In this document: piece after piece, positions 34,007-43,838 of the stretch
How positions within the stretch are numbered: the stretch's first letter is position 1
Layout: each line of letters begins with the position of its first letter
NCBI GenBank assembly: GCA_037976565.1
Contig: CP137680.1
Coordinates: 26,545,373-26,609,372 of the forward strand
Direction: 5' to 3'
Length of the DNA stretch: 64,000 bases
Source: Mesocentrotus franciscanus
Lineage: Eukaryota > Echinodermata > Echinoidea > Camarodonta > Strongylocentrotidae
Notes under the pieces: model-generated
Seen by the model: only the letters and a program-made list of their open reading frames with translations
Told to the model about the DNA's origin: nothing
The model's database searches: none
Translations under genes and position numbers: made by a program

Positions 34007-34994
34007 ATGATTTTCAGTCAAATATTACTAGAAAGTATGCACCAAATCACGCCAAATGAGTTTGAAAATTCATTTTTTTTTTCAACTTCTGAGGGGGCTA
34101 CATACCCCTTAGACACCCCCTGTCTGTTCGGGCGCGGAACGTGGGCTGATGCGCCACTTCATAAGTTACGCCATTGTGTCCTACGCAAAGGTCCTACCCC
34201 CACATTTAAAAAAGGATTGACGCCCCTGCCTCGGCGTAGCTACGCCAATGATCACCATCATCATCATAATAGTACATTAAACAAGCATAAGCTTCACAAA
34301 GGTCTTTGTTACAAAATGAAGAAAGATAAACAAATTAAAACGACTAAATGTATGCTTGCCGTCCAGACTATACAGTATACTTTAAAAAGTCACTTGATAA
34401 TTCCAAAATCACATGGCAAAATAAAAATAGATTTGTCGGGGTTTTGACATATTGATTGCTAAAATTTTGCCATTATGTTTTTCATTTCATGGAGAATTAT
34501 CGCCCGCCCCCCTCCAACCGCCCTTATAACAACATTTTGGAATAAACGAATCAGAATTTTTCAGATGATGTGAGGCCCATTCACATGGTGACCTTCCGAA
34601 AGCTTTATTTTTCTCCTTTTTTAAAATGTTTTAAAAATAGCGAACCACATTCTGGTATATTGCTCTGCCGTGCCTCCCTGTACGTTTTCTGGTGGAAAAG
34701 TTTTGATCAAAACTTGAAACTAAATCAAGTTTAGGCCTTTAATAGTGTATTGGGGCAATCAGATTTAATGATTTGAATGGGCGCATTTTGGAAGCTCAGA
34801 AAGTACCGGATGGGACACTATGCCCAACGACGTTAGCCCCATTCCGTTGGTTCCCCCTCTCCCTTAATTTGTTTTTGATAACATTTCATCTCTCATTGGA
34901 AGTGTAATTTGTAGAAAATATCACCATCAGCCTCCTCATACTTTGCATGAAGAGGTAACCTGCTGCCAAGTCATCAAAATCCAATGGAGATGAA
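34007..34994. repeat. Shared sequence downstream of RING copy 3
   Basis: GATGTGAGGCCCATTCACAT (34567) and the following 420 bp match the regions downstream of copies 2, 4 and 5. A probable hAT right end (GGCGTAGCTACGCCAATG) lies at about 34233, corresponding to sites in units 1 and 4. No gene is supported. Confidence 0.6.
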
Positions 34995-35041
34995 TCAATG
35001 GAATACAGTCATCAACTCCGAGATTCTACTGCGACACACGG

Positions 35042-35388
35042 CAGGGGCGGATCCAGCCGGCGGCAAGGGAGGGGGCCTAAAAAGGGGCCCACTTAGTGCA
35101 ACAATTTGAAAATCGTGCCGGTCGATTTTTCGCTCAGTGGGGGAGTGAGCACAAAAAAAAATTTTGGCACCCGAAAAATTTTTTCCACCACCCCTTGGGC
35201 GCCAGGGGTAGTGAGCACAATTTTTTTGGCACCCGAAAAATTCCCTACAGGAAGGGTTATTTTTTTCCACCGCCACCCCCTTGAGCGCCAGGAGGGCCCA
35301 ACTTCTTTTTTCGCAAAAAAAGGGTGTTTTTACCTGTTTTTTTCTAGGGAGGGCCCGGCCCCCCGGGCCCCCCCTGGATCCGCCACTG
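35042..35388. mobile_element. hAT-type MITE inside the RING pseudogene, TSD ACACACGG
   Basis: Ends CAGGGGCGGATCCAGCC and TGGATCCGCCACTG. ACACACGG is directly repeated at 35034-35041 and 35389-35396. It is 347 bp, the longest simple copy of this family here, with an internal tandem duplication around GGCACCCGAAAAATT. Confidence 0.95.
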
Positions 35389-35444
35389 ACACACGGAACA
35401 AAGGCCATCCCCCGTTGTTCGAACTTCTATTGCGCATCTCTCTC

Positions 35445-35660
35445 CAGTGGCGGATCCAGGGAGGGGGCCGGGGCAGGAAAAACACCCTTTTGTAAAAAAG
35501 AAGTTGGGCCCTCCCCGGCGCCCAAGGAGTGGTTGAAAAATTGCACTCCCCGTTGAGAAAAAAAAATGAGTGCTCACTATCCCCCCACTGAGCGAAAAAT
35601 CGACCGGCACGATTTTCAAATTTTCGCCCCCTCTCTTGCCGCCGGCTGGATCCGCCCCTG
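35445..35660. mobile_element. Second hAT-type MITE inside the RING pseudogene, TSD TCTCTCTC
   Basis: Ends CAGTGGCGGATCCAGGG and GGCTGGATCCGCCCCTG. TCTCTCTC flanks both sides (35437-35444 and 35661-35668). It lies in the opposite orientation to the neighbouring copy at 35042-35388, which is 56 bp away. Confidence 0.95.
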
Positions 35661-36336
35661 TCTCTCTCACGTAAAAAAGTGGCGACAGGGAAGAAAGACG
35701 CATTTCTGCCTCTGATCTAAACAAAAGGTACATAGATTTTCATCAGGATTAGATGTACGACTACTGCTAGTAAGTTTTTCTTTTAAGGCATTTAACTTTA
35801 GATTGATAGTGGTTAAATGCAGCTGAATACAAGAGCGATAATGAATCCCATGATAAGAAAAATGACAATGATTTTCCATCGAGAGTTCAGTGAACTTTCT
35901 ATATTGTTGATTCGCTCATACAAGTCACCCAAGTCAGATTCTGTGTAAATGGCAGGGCAAGTTTCATCGGCGTCCCACCACGGAAAAACCCAGTAGAAAG
36001 GATAAAGGAACCATGACAACGGAGTCAGAACTAGAATCACAACGCACTGGCTTAAGAAATAAAGTAACAACGAGATTGCATAGACCATATATGTCAGCTA
36101 TCCAAATAATATCTGCGAGACCATCTGCAGGACGTTGTAGGTCAGCCCAGCAAAGATCACCAACTTAACTTCAAAAGTCCTGCTCGCTGGAGGCACATCC
36201 CGATCTAGAAATTCAAGAGTTCTTTCCAGAGTTGCAGTCAAACGATTCACAGTTGTCTCCATTTTGGGGTCTTGATCTTAATAATTCAGTTGCTCCGTTG
36301 CGAGGCGAAATGGTGGAAGCTCACCGATGGATTTAT

Positions 36337-36352
36337 CTGTAAGCAGAATATA
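36337..36352 (-). other. Splice acceptor upstream of RING pseudogene copy 3
   Basis: TATTCTGCTTACAG is preserved in this dead copy at the same distance from the ATG as in the others, so the duplication included the upstream intron end. Confidence 0.45.
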
Positions 36353-38093
36353 TTGATAATGAAAGCAAATATTTCGGTTCAGAATACACTACGAAGAAGG
36401 AGGAGTGTCAACTCCTACACTTTTTACACCATGTGCTCTTTTTAATTAACTGGTGAAAATTTGATGCATGATAATCGTTACTCAGGGAGGTCTAGTCTAG
36501 TCCTCTAGCGGATACATTATTATGTTACATGACGGCCTGTATTAGTGGTTAGTTCATGTAAAAAAAAATGTCATTGCCACTTTCAATTACAGAAGTGTAT
36601 ATTATGAGGACTTTGGCCCCTCACATACGTTCGCGAACAAATTACACTATTTTGGGGGATAGAAATGTCAGTTTCTGAACCCAGCAAACTGAGTATAAGG
36701 GCAATTTCTGGGAAGTTCGAAGCAGTTATAGTTTTGTTAGATCAAATTTAAAAGGTGCACATGATTTCAAATTCCCTTAATAATGAACTACCTGTGTGGC
36801 ACAATATCTAATATTATCTTAGCATTCCGATATCATGATAAATCAATTACTATGGCATTATTGAAGGGGCCGTGAAGTGTTTTTGAAAGTGCAGGGGCTA
36901 AACGGGCTCGGTTCTGGAATAACTCCGATGGCGGCTTCTGTTGCATGGAAGGCCGTCGATATTCTCCCCATTTTTTTTTTTATTTTTTTTTTGGGGGACC
37001 AGGGAACGCAACATTCAAACGACCATAAACGTATTGATAGCGACTAAATGTGGAAGGACAACTTTGCATTCTAGCGACGCCCTATGACAAACATTTCTTT
37101 GGCGAGGATTGAGCGCAGTGCCGAGCAAGAAACATTGAATTCTGAATTGTTAGAAAACTTTTGACCAAACTTACAAATTTAAATCTCCTCCATCTTTCTC
37201 TCAGTGGGGTTAGGCAACTTTAAATAATACATTCAATACTCTTTAGCGATTTCTAAAGAGACTACATGCATTTCGGAGATAGCACGCTGGTATAGATGAC
37301 CCCCGCCCCAATACCCACAGAATTTCCAGGGTGACGTTCCAGCTTTAGATTCCACTGGGGAAATATTGCTCAACTATCAGCATCAGTCTCTGTGTTTCTT
37401 AGTGTGGTAGGCCCCAATGAAATTTGTATTTTAAACGATCAAACTGTGGCCTGTGTATTGATCATACATAATTATTAATGAATCACAAGACTAATAATGC
37501 AGTGCTTTACAGGTTAGTGTGAGCGAAGCAACCGAGCTACAATAAAATTGTTGAATACTGAAACTATGCGTTCTACAGCATCCTACAGCCGAATGACTGC
37601 TGGTATATACAAAACAAAATGTGGTTTGTTTGGGAACAAATTGTGTGTTTATGTGTGTGTGTGTGGGGGTCCAGCACCCTCATCGTTATAGCCCATGTCT
37701 TGAGTGGTAAATTGACGTGATTGAATAGTGAGAATGTCAGAAATACCCCAGTCACACGAATGAGACCCACACCAAGCCAACAACACATTGAGATGTAAAT
37801 TACAACAAATGGCCAAAAAGTCGGTCGGTTTGGAGTCGACGTGACTGTGTACAAGTTATCATAAAGTGACCAAATAAAGTTTAGACAAAAAAAAGAAAAA
37901 GACATGATACATGTATATGTTTATTTTATATAATAAAATGTTTATTTTCCTCCAATATTCTACGATTAATTGAAAATAAAATATCTTTGGATATATTTGG
38001 AAAATAAAATATCTATTGACATTTTATTAATACAAGCCTGTAAATATCAAATTTAAATGTTAACTTCATTGAACATTTGCATTTTAAGTCTAA
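36353..38093. repeat. Shared unit sequence (unit 3, shortened)
   Basis: At about 36530-36540 the sequence jumps from the segment next to RING genes (CATTATTATGTTAC) straight to GGCCTGTATTAGTGGTTAG, which in the other units lies several kilobases further on. The remaining landmarks are CGCCCTATGACAAACATTTC (37078), TGTTGAATACTGAAAC (37550) and CCCACACCAAGCCAACAAC (37766). A (GT)n run is at 37645-37668. No gene is supported. Confidence 0.65.
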
Positions 38094-38854
38094 TGCTACG
38101 TTCACACTATGTTCCCGGTGGCTACGGCAATCACGTTTCAGGCCAGCGTGTACAAAACGGGATGGACGTAAGACAACGCGGGGGACGGAATGGGTAACCG
38201 TGACAGGCCGTGATTGCCGTGGATGCCGGGCCAGATTTTTAAACTGTCAACAAATTTGCCACGGCATTCAAGGTGCGGATGAGAAACCTAGTAGGCCGTA
38301 GTAAAACGGGGTGAACGCAACAAAACGTGACGGTACGTATTAGGTCGTAACAAAACTTGTAGGCGGTCCGTAGTGGGACGGTTTACGGGCCCGGCGTACT
38401 ACGGCGCGTTGCGTTCTACTACGCTCTGACACACCGCGCGGTGTCACAGGATACAATGATTGTTATTGCTTGGGAGGCCTTCTTTTTATACCGTGGGCAC
38501 AGACGTGCTCTAAAGCTGCCCGGCGTCTACGTTTCATCCGTAGAAAGCCTTGGCAGAACGTGAAAAACGTGTCAGACCTTGATCAGAATGTGAGAAACGT
38601 GAGGGTCCCCATCAGAACGTGACGGGCCGGGAGGTAACGCACTGGCATCCGTGGTAGACCGCGGGCCGAACCGTAGTGCGCCTTGGAGCCTCCAGGACAG
38701 CAGCCCCTTTCCATCCCGCGGCCGGTCACGGATACCGTGAAAGACCGTGAGAAAACTTGAATACAGAGGGGAAAATGGCAATAATCCAACGGCGCTCTAC
38801 GTTTCGGGCAAACGGGGCTGTCGTGGCCGCCGGGAACATAGTGTAAACGTAGCA
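38094..38854. mobile_element. Harbinger-like non-autonomous DNA transposon, TSD TAA
   Basis: Ends TGCTACGTTCACACTATG and CATAGTGTAAACGTAGCA, pairing on through TTCCCGG. TAA flanks both sides (38091-38093 and 38855-38857). The empty site GTCTAAGGAAAATGCG is present at 16.59 and 51.27 kb, which confirms the borders. A 3-bp TWA duplication is typical of PIF/Harbinger. The interior is much GC-richer than the surroundings (ACGGGACGG, GGGCCCGGCG) and encodes nothing recognisable. Confidence 0.85.
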
Positions 38855-39893
38855 TAAGAAAAAATGCGTTATACCAAAAACACTATCACATAGACAAATG
38901 TTATTTTTTTGAATAAAATTGTTATTTTTCCTCAATTATTCTACGATTAATTGAAAATAAAACATCTTTGGATATTTTATTAATACAAGCCTATAAATAT
39001 CAATTTAAATGTCAACTTCATTGAACATTTGCATTCTATACACCATCACATAGACTTTCAAGGAGTCAACTCAATTTAATGTCCTATTTCATGGCTCATA
39101 GAAATGAAATATAAACAAAGCAGATAGAGTCATGTGCTTCCGTTCTATTGTTGTGAAACAAGACATCACCATCATTTAAAATCTGTCCAAATCGTAAGGC
39201 AAGATACCGATAGAAAATATACTCCAGTTGAAAAGAAAATATTCATTATATTGTCATAGTACATATACTTTTATAGGAGATGTCTTAAATTTTATGACAT
39301 ACATCATGAAATAAACAAATAAATAAACATATAAACAAGATACTAGGAAAGAAAAAGAAATTCCCAAACAGAGTTTCCACAATGATAAGATTTTACCATT
39401 ATTTTTAATTTAATGTAAATTTACCCCCTACCCTCCATCCGCCCATATAACAACATTTTGGAACAAACGAATCGGATTTTTTTTCAGATAATGTGAGGTC
39501 TATTCACATAGTGACCTTCCTTAAGCTACCCCTTTCTTTTAAATAGCGAACCGCATTCTGGTATATTGCTCTGTGCCTCCCTGTCTTCTGGTAGAAGAAT
39601 TTTGATCAAAACTTGAAACTAAATCAAGTTTACGCCTTCCTCTGGGTATTGGGGCAATCAGACTTAACGATTTGAATGGGCGCATTTCGGAAGCTCACAA
39701 AGTACCGGATGGGACACTATGTCCAACGACGTTAGCCCCATTCCGTTGGTTCCCCCTCTCTCTTAATATGTTTTTGATAACATTTCATCTCTCATTGGAA
39801 GTGTAATTTGTAGAAAATATCACCATCAGCCTCCTCATACTTTGCACGAAGAGGTAACCTGCTGCCAACTCATCAAAATCCAATGGAGATGAA
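38855..39893. repeat. Shared unit sequence with a repeated segment
   Basis: The segment TTCTACGATTAATTGAAAAT to CATTGAACATTTGCATT occurs here (38938-39034) and also at 37961-38084, on both sides of the Harbinger-like element. Elsewhere it occurs once per unit. The second version resembles unit 5. The last 420 bp is the shared region downstream of RING copy 4. The GAA simple repeat found in units 1, 4 and 5 is missing. Confidence 0.6.
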
Positions 39894-40583
39894 TCAATGG
39901 AATACAGTAATCAACTCCGAGATTCTTCTGCGACACACGGGACAAAGGCCATCCCCCGTCGTGCGAATTTCTCTTGCGCATCTGTCGCACGTAAAAAAGT
40001 GGCGACAGGGAAGAAAGACGCAGTTCTGCCTCTGATCTAAACAAATGGTGCATAGATTTTCGTCAGGATTAGATGTACGACTACTGCTAGTAAGTTTTTC
40101 TTTTAAGGTATTCAACTTTAGATTGATATCGGTTAAAATGCAGATGACTACAAAAGCGGTAATGAATCCCATGATAAGAAAAATGACAATGATTTTCCAT
40201 TGAGAGTTCAGTGAACTTTCCATATTGTTGATTCGCTCATACAAGTCACCCAAGTCAGATTCTGTGTAAATGGCAGGGCAAGTTTCATCGGCGTCCCACC
40301 ACGAAAAAACCCAGTAGAAAGGATAAAGGAGCCATGACAATGGAGTCAGAATAAGAATCACAACGCACTGGCCTAAGAAATAAAGTATAAACGAGATTAG
40401 AGAGAGTATATATGTCAGCAATCCAAGTAAAATCTGCGAGACCATCTGCAGTACGTTGTAGGTCAGCCCAGCAAAGATCACCAACTTGACTTCAAAAGCC
40501 CTGCTCGCTGGAGGCACATCCCGATCTAGAAATCCAAGAATTCTTTCCAGTTTGGCAGTCATACGATTCACAGTTGTCTCCAT
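39894..40583 (-). CDS. Membrane RING-finger protein, copy 4 (probable E3 ubiquitin ligase)
   Basis: The frame is intact at 229 residues. The same layout as copy 2 is seen: hydrophobic residues about 32-66 and 68-93, an acidic stretch with DSDLG-like ESDLGDLYERIN at 108-119, hydrophobic 131-150, a serine-rich linker SSSRTSNPDEN at 166-176, then the RING. Ligands are C178, C181, C193, H195, C199, C202, C214 and C217. Differences from copy 2 are scattered and conservative in the membrane region, and the RING is almost unchanged. The last residues are ELITVFH. It is a sister of pseudogene copy 3 in several shared variants (INNMESS versus INNIESS, SQWKIIVIFLIMGF). A role as a ubiquitin ligase is inferred from the RING only. 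Confidence 0.85.
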   Translation of the reverse strand: METTVNRMTAKLERILGFLDRDVPPASRAFEVKLVIFAGLTYNVLQMVSQILLGLLTYILSLISFILYFLGQCVVILILTPLSWLLYPFYWVFSWWDADETCPAIYTESDLGDLYERINNMESSLNSQWKIIVIFLIMGFITAFVVICILTDINLKLNTLKEKLTSSSRTSNPDENLCTICLDQRQNCVFLPCRHFFTCDRCAREIRTTGDGLCPVCRRRISELITVFH

Positions 40584-40657
40584 TTTGGGGCCTTGATCTC
40601 AATAATTCAGTTGCTCCGTTGCGATGTGAAATGGTGGTAGCTCACCGATGTATTTAT

Positions 40658-40673
40658 CTGTAAGCAGAATAAA
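40658..40673 (-). other. Conserved splice acceptor upstream of RING copy 4
   Basis: TTTATTCTGCTTACAG precedes ATAAATAC on the minus strand, about 75 bp upstream of the ATG, as in the other copies. Confidence 0.5.
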
Positions 40674-43079
40674 TTGATATCGAAAACAAATATTTCGGTT
40701 CTTAATACACTACGAAGAACGAGAAGTGTCTTCTCCTACAATTGTTACACCCAGTGCTCTTTTTAATTAACTGGTGAAAATCTGATGCATGATAACCGTT
40801 ACTCTGGGAGGTCTTGTTCTCTCGTTGATCCATTATTATTTTACACCTATTTAATACTTAATATACTTTGCTACGGAATGCTACCAGACTGTTTATCTTA
40901 TGGTAATGTGGATAAAAATACTGCTTTAATTGGAAGTAAACTGACATTCGTATACTACTTAAATGTACCATGTCCCATTTGCAGCCAACATCAAATTATG
41001 TAGAACTTTGCAGGAATATTATGAATATGTCACGTATGTCCTATCTGTGAAATTTAAACATTACAATGTCCTAGTATTCAAATTATGCAAGAAAACCCGT
41101 TTACTTTTTAGACGTCACTGTCAGAAACTATTGAGTGACTGACTGACTTCTTTTTTTCTTTGGTGATAACATACATAAAATGAGCTGTAAAGGGTACACG
41201 AGCATTTGTCTACATCAATAACCCACTTCTTGTAATGACCAAAATTAAACCGATTGAATCTTTGCGTAGCACAAAAAGTACGACCATTCAGTACAAGGGT
41301 CTGAAAATCAGACTATTACTAAATGGATTGCAATCACTAAAGTCGATTCGACAACTAACTCGTTATTTTCCCACAAAAGGCATTTTTAAACCCTTTCGTT
41401 TTGAGGAAGTTCTAAATAAGTATCATCTTTCAAATACCGTTGGAATTTAACCTTTTCATTTTTTGGCCTGCAAGTGGGACATAGTATCTTTAAGTGATCA
41501 ATAATCGTTTTCTGCATTCTCATGAATATACATTCATGTTTGAACCAACTATATTATTCCTAACTTGCTTTTATTGCTGATGATTATGACAATAATTATG
41601 ACAAATATCGAATAACCTAGTTAAATAAATATATATATGCATAACATGTACCTCTAAAGTGCTAAACGTGACAACTGATATGAGGCGCTTTGGTATATAT
41701 GTACTTCGTTATTTAGACTCTAGTCCATCATCAGGATTGAATTTTCATTAAAAGTTTAACTATAGGTTTGTGTAATTATAGAGGGCCTTTTTGGGACTTT
41801 AAAAGAACATGTACCGTACACTAGAGAATCTTGTGGGATGCCTAATTAATTTGTGGGAATGAGACGAGCCATATTCGCCCCACGAGGGGCTATTCTCCAT
41901 GTTAACACAACTTTACTAAACCTAGTTGTCAAAGTACTAAAGCATATGTAATTAGTTGACAACTAGCTTAGTAAGGTAATAACTAAGGTTGTATGAGTAT
42001 GGACCCCGATCCTTAAAAAAGAACGTTGTGGTGATATACATGTACTTCTATGTGTATTTCTTTTGATTCATTAGCCTTTGACTTTATTGATGAGATACGA
42101 CTACGGGTCCAGTAGCTCCATGTTTAACTAGCTCTTGCGTATATATTTATACGCTCTTTTTAAGGATAGCATTATATTCATTGTTCATTGAAAAATAAAT
42201 TGTAACTGTATTTTATGTTTGAAATATGAAATGAGTCTTTTAATTGTACATATGATATGACATATTCAGCCATTGGGCTGCGACACGTGTTTTTAATAAA
42301 CCTTGAATTGAATATTTAGACCAGTTATCATGCAAATTACCTGGTTCAAAACGTGTACATACAACATATGTTCTTTAAAAACAATAGGTTTAAAGTCCGG
42401 AATGTTTATTTAACATCAACAAGCAGGTCGCAATGTGTACGTGTGTCTCATTAATCTGGGAGGGGAGAGCAGTTATCATTTACAGATGTTCATGATTTTG
42501 TTAGTGTTATTATTATAATATATTTTTTGAGGCTATTATTCCTTATTATGTTTAACAGAGCCTAATGGAAGACCACCATTATTGGTGATAATGAGTCACC
42601 CTGTCTAAATATCAGAAATAAATAAATAAATATTAAATGAATACCTGCGTCATTTTGCCCGAACCGCGATATTGAAAATGAGGGTCTTGGGGTAAAAATA
42701 ACTTCAACGGAGTTATAATTTAGGGTAATTGGAATACAAATACTCCGCGATAGACATATTTAAGAGTGCTCAGTTTGAAAAAAGAAAATAACCGTTGAGC
42801 TGCCCTCCTACCAGCCCCCTCCATGAGAGTGTTATAGCTATACACGGAATTGCTAAATTTGTTTTCGTGATATTTTGCTCGCGAATTATGGACATTTTAA
42901 AAGACATGTACGTATAGAGTTAACACGCCCGCTGGGAAAACCTAGTTGTCTGATGCAGGCCGACAGTAGGTATAGATAAATAATTATCAATAATTAAAAG
43001 AACGAGATCAATGTTCATTAAGATTTGCATAATTTTTATGGTATATTTGAAGCACACGATTTTCAAAAGGAAAATGACG
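40674..43079. repeat. Shared unit sequence with LINE tails (unit 4)
   Basis: The landmarks listed for 5771-7320 recur. Unit 4-specific insertions: about 41100-41480 (see the small frame there), a LINE 3' tail at about 42135-42315 ending AATAAACCTTGAATTGAAT, and another at about 42495-42640 (GGAAGACCACCATTATTGG then AAATAAATAAAT). A hammerhead-like motif on the minus strand lies at about 41713-41735. No gene is supported apart from the small uncertain frame. Confidence 0.6.
41235..41450 (+). CDS. Unrecognised small frame, 71 residues
   Basis: This frame starts MTKIKPIESLRSTKSTT and is rich in Lys, Arg, Leu and Ser. It is basic with no membrane segment or motif that I know. It lies only in unit 4, in a stretch of about 350 bp absent from the other units, so it is more likely part of an inserted element than a host gene. 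I do not assign a function. Confidence 0.15.
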   Translation: MTKIKPIESLRSTKSTTIQYKGLKIRLLLNGLQSLKSIRQLTRYFPTKGIFKPFRFEEVLNKYHLSNTVGI

Positions 43080-43838
43080 AGTTGACATGTTATTCGGAAA
43101 ACCTGATTTCGCAGCTTAAGTGATAGTAATAGGATTTGTGTCAGTGAGGAAGATGTTCGAAAAGGACTAGGAAGGGTGAAAGTAAATAAGGCACCTGCTC
43201 CGGATGAAATTAGTACATGTAATTGCCTAGCTAGGGTCCTTATAGTTTTGTTACCAACAGCTAGCCCCGTTGTTGAGCAATATTTTTCAAATCTGTTTGG
43301 ACACTGGAGATATCCCCATACTGTGGAAAACATCTACAACAATTATACCCATTTCTAAAGGAAACAAAGTTCAGGAACCAAATGATTTCTGTCCCGTAGC
43401 ATTGACATCCACTATCATGAAATGCGTTGAAAGGTTATTTCTCACTGAATTGTTAAAAGAGACGAGTGATTTGTTGGTTCCATATCAGTTTGCGTACCGT
43501 TCAAAGAGAAGTGTCGAATATCCTACCCTTGTTTATCTTCATAGGGTATATGAACACCTTGATCACGCCAAGTCTTACATCCGATCACTTTTTGTAGATT
43601 TTTCGATTTTCCATTGCATCTCATTGTTTAGTACGCATGCTGACAGAGATGAACGTAAACCCTAGACTTATCCTCGGTATCCAAAATTTCCTTAGTTCCA
43701 GGATCCAACCATTCAATGCTGGAAATCACCAGTCTCAACAAAGTAATGGTAACCAATATAGGCGCTCCACAGGGTTGTGTGTTATCACCCGTACTTTTTT
43801 TGTTATATACTATAGTGAATGTACGAGTACGAAACCCT
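43080..43838 (+). mobile_element. L2-like LINE reverse transcriptase fragment, 5' piece (unit 4 copy)
   Basis: The paralogue of 12815-13530 has the same motifs: CLDTGDIPILWKTST, PYQFAYRSKRSVE, LHRVYEHLDHA and GAPQGCVLSP. The copy is cut at GTACGAAACCCTC by a CR1-like LINE and resumes at about 45723 (TTGCAGTATTATTAAAGTACG), which joins exactly to what unit 1 has at 13533. Confidence 0.85.

Larger units (their letters stand above)
34995..36263 (-). pseudogene. Membrane RING-finger gene, copy 3, inactivated
   Basis: The start (36261-36263) and the N-terminal part match copies 1 and 4, but codon 55 is TAG (36098-36100) where the paralogues have a leucine codon. The transmembrane region then continues in frame to about 35820, where a small deletion shifts the frame. 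The RING region is split by two hAT elements, at 35445-35660 between the first six zinc ligands and the last pair, and at 35042-35388 just before the end. The final codons equal those of copy 2. Because both insertions have exact target duplications and the pieces on either side align with the intact copies, all damage can be placed. No functional product is expected; transcription cannot be judged. Confidence 0.92.
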
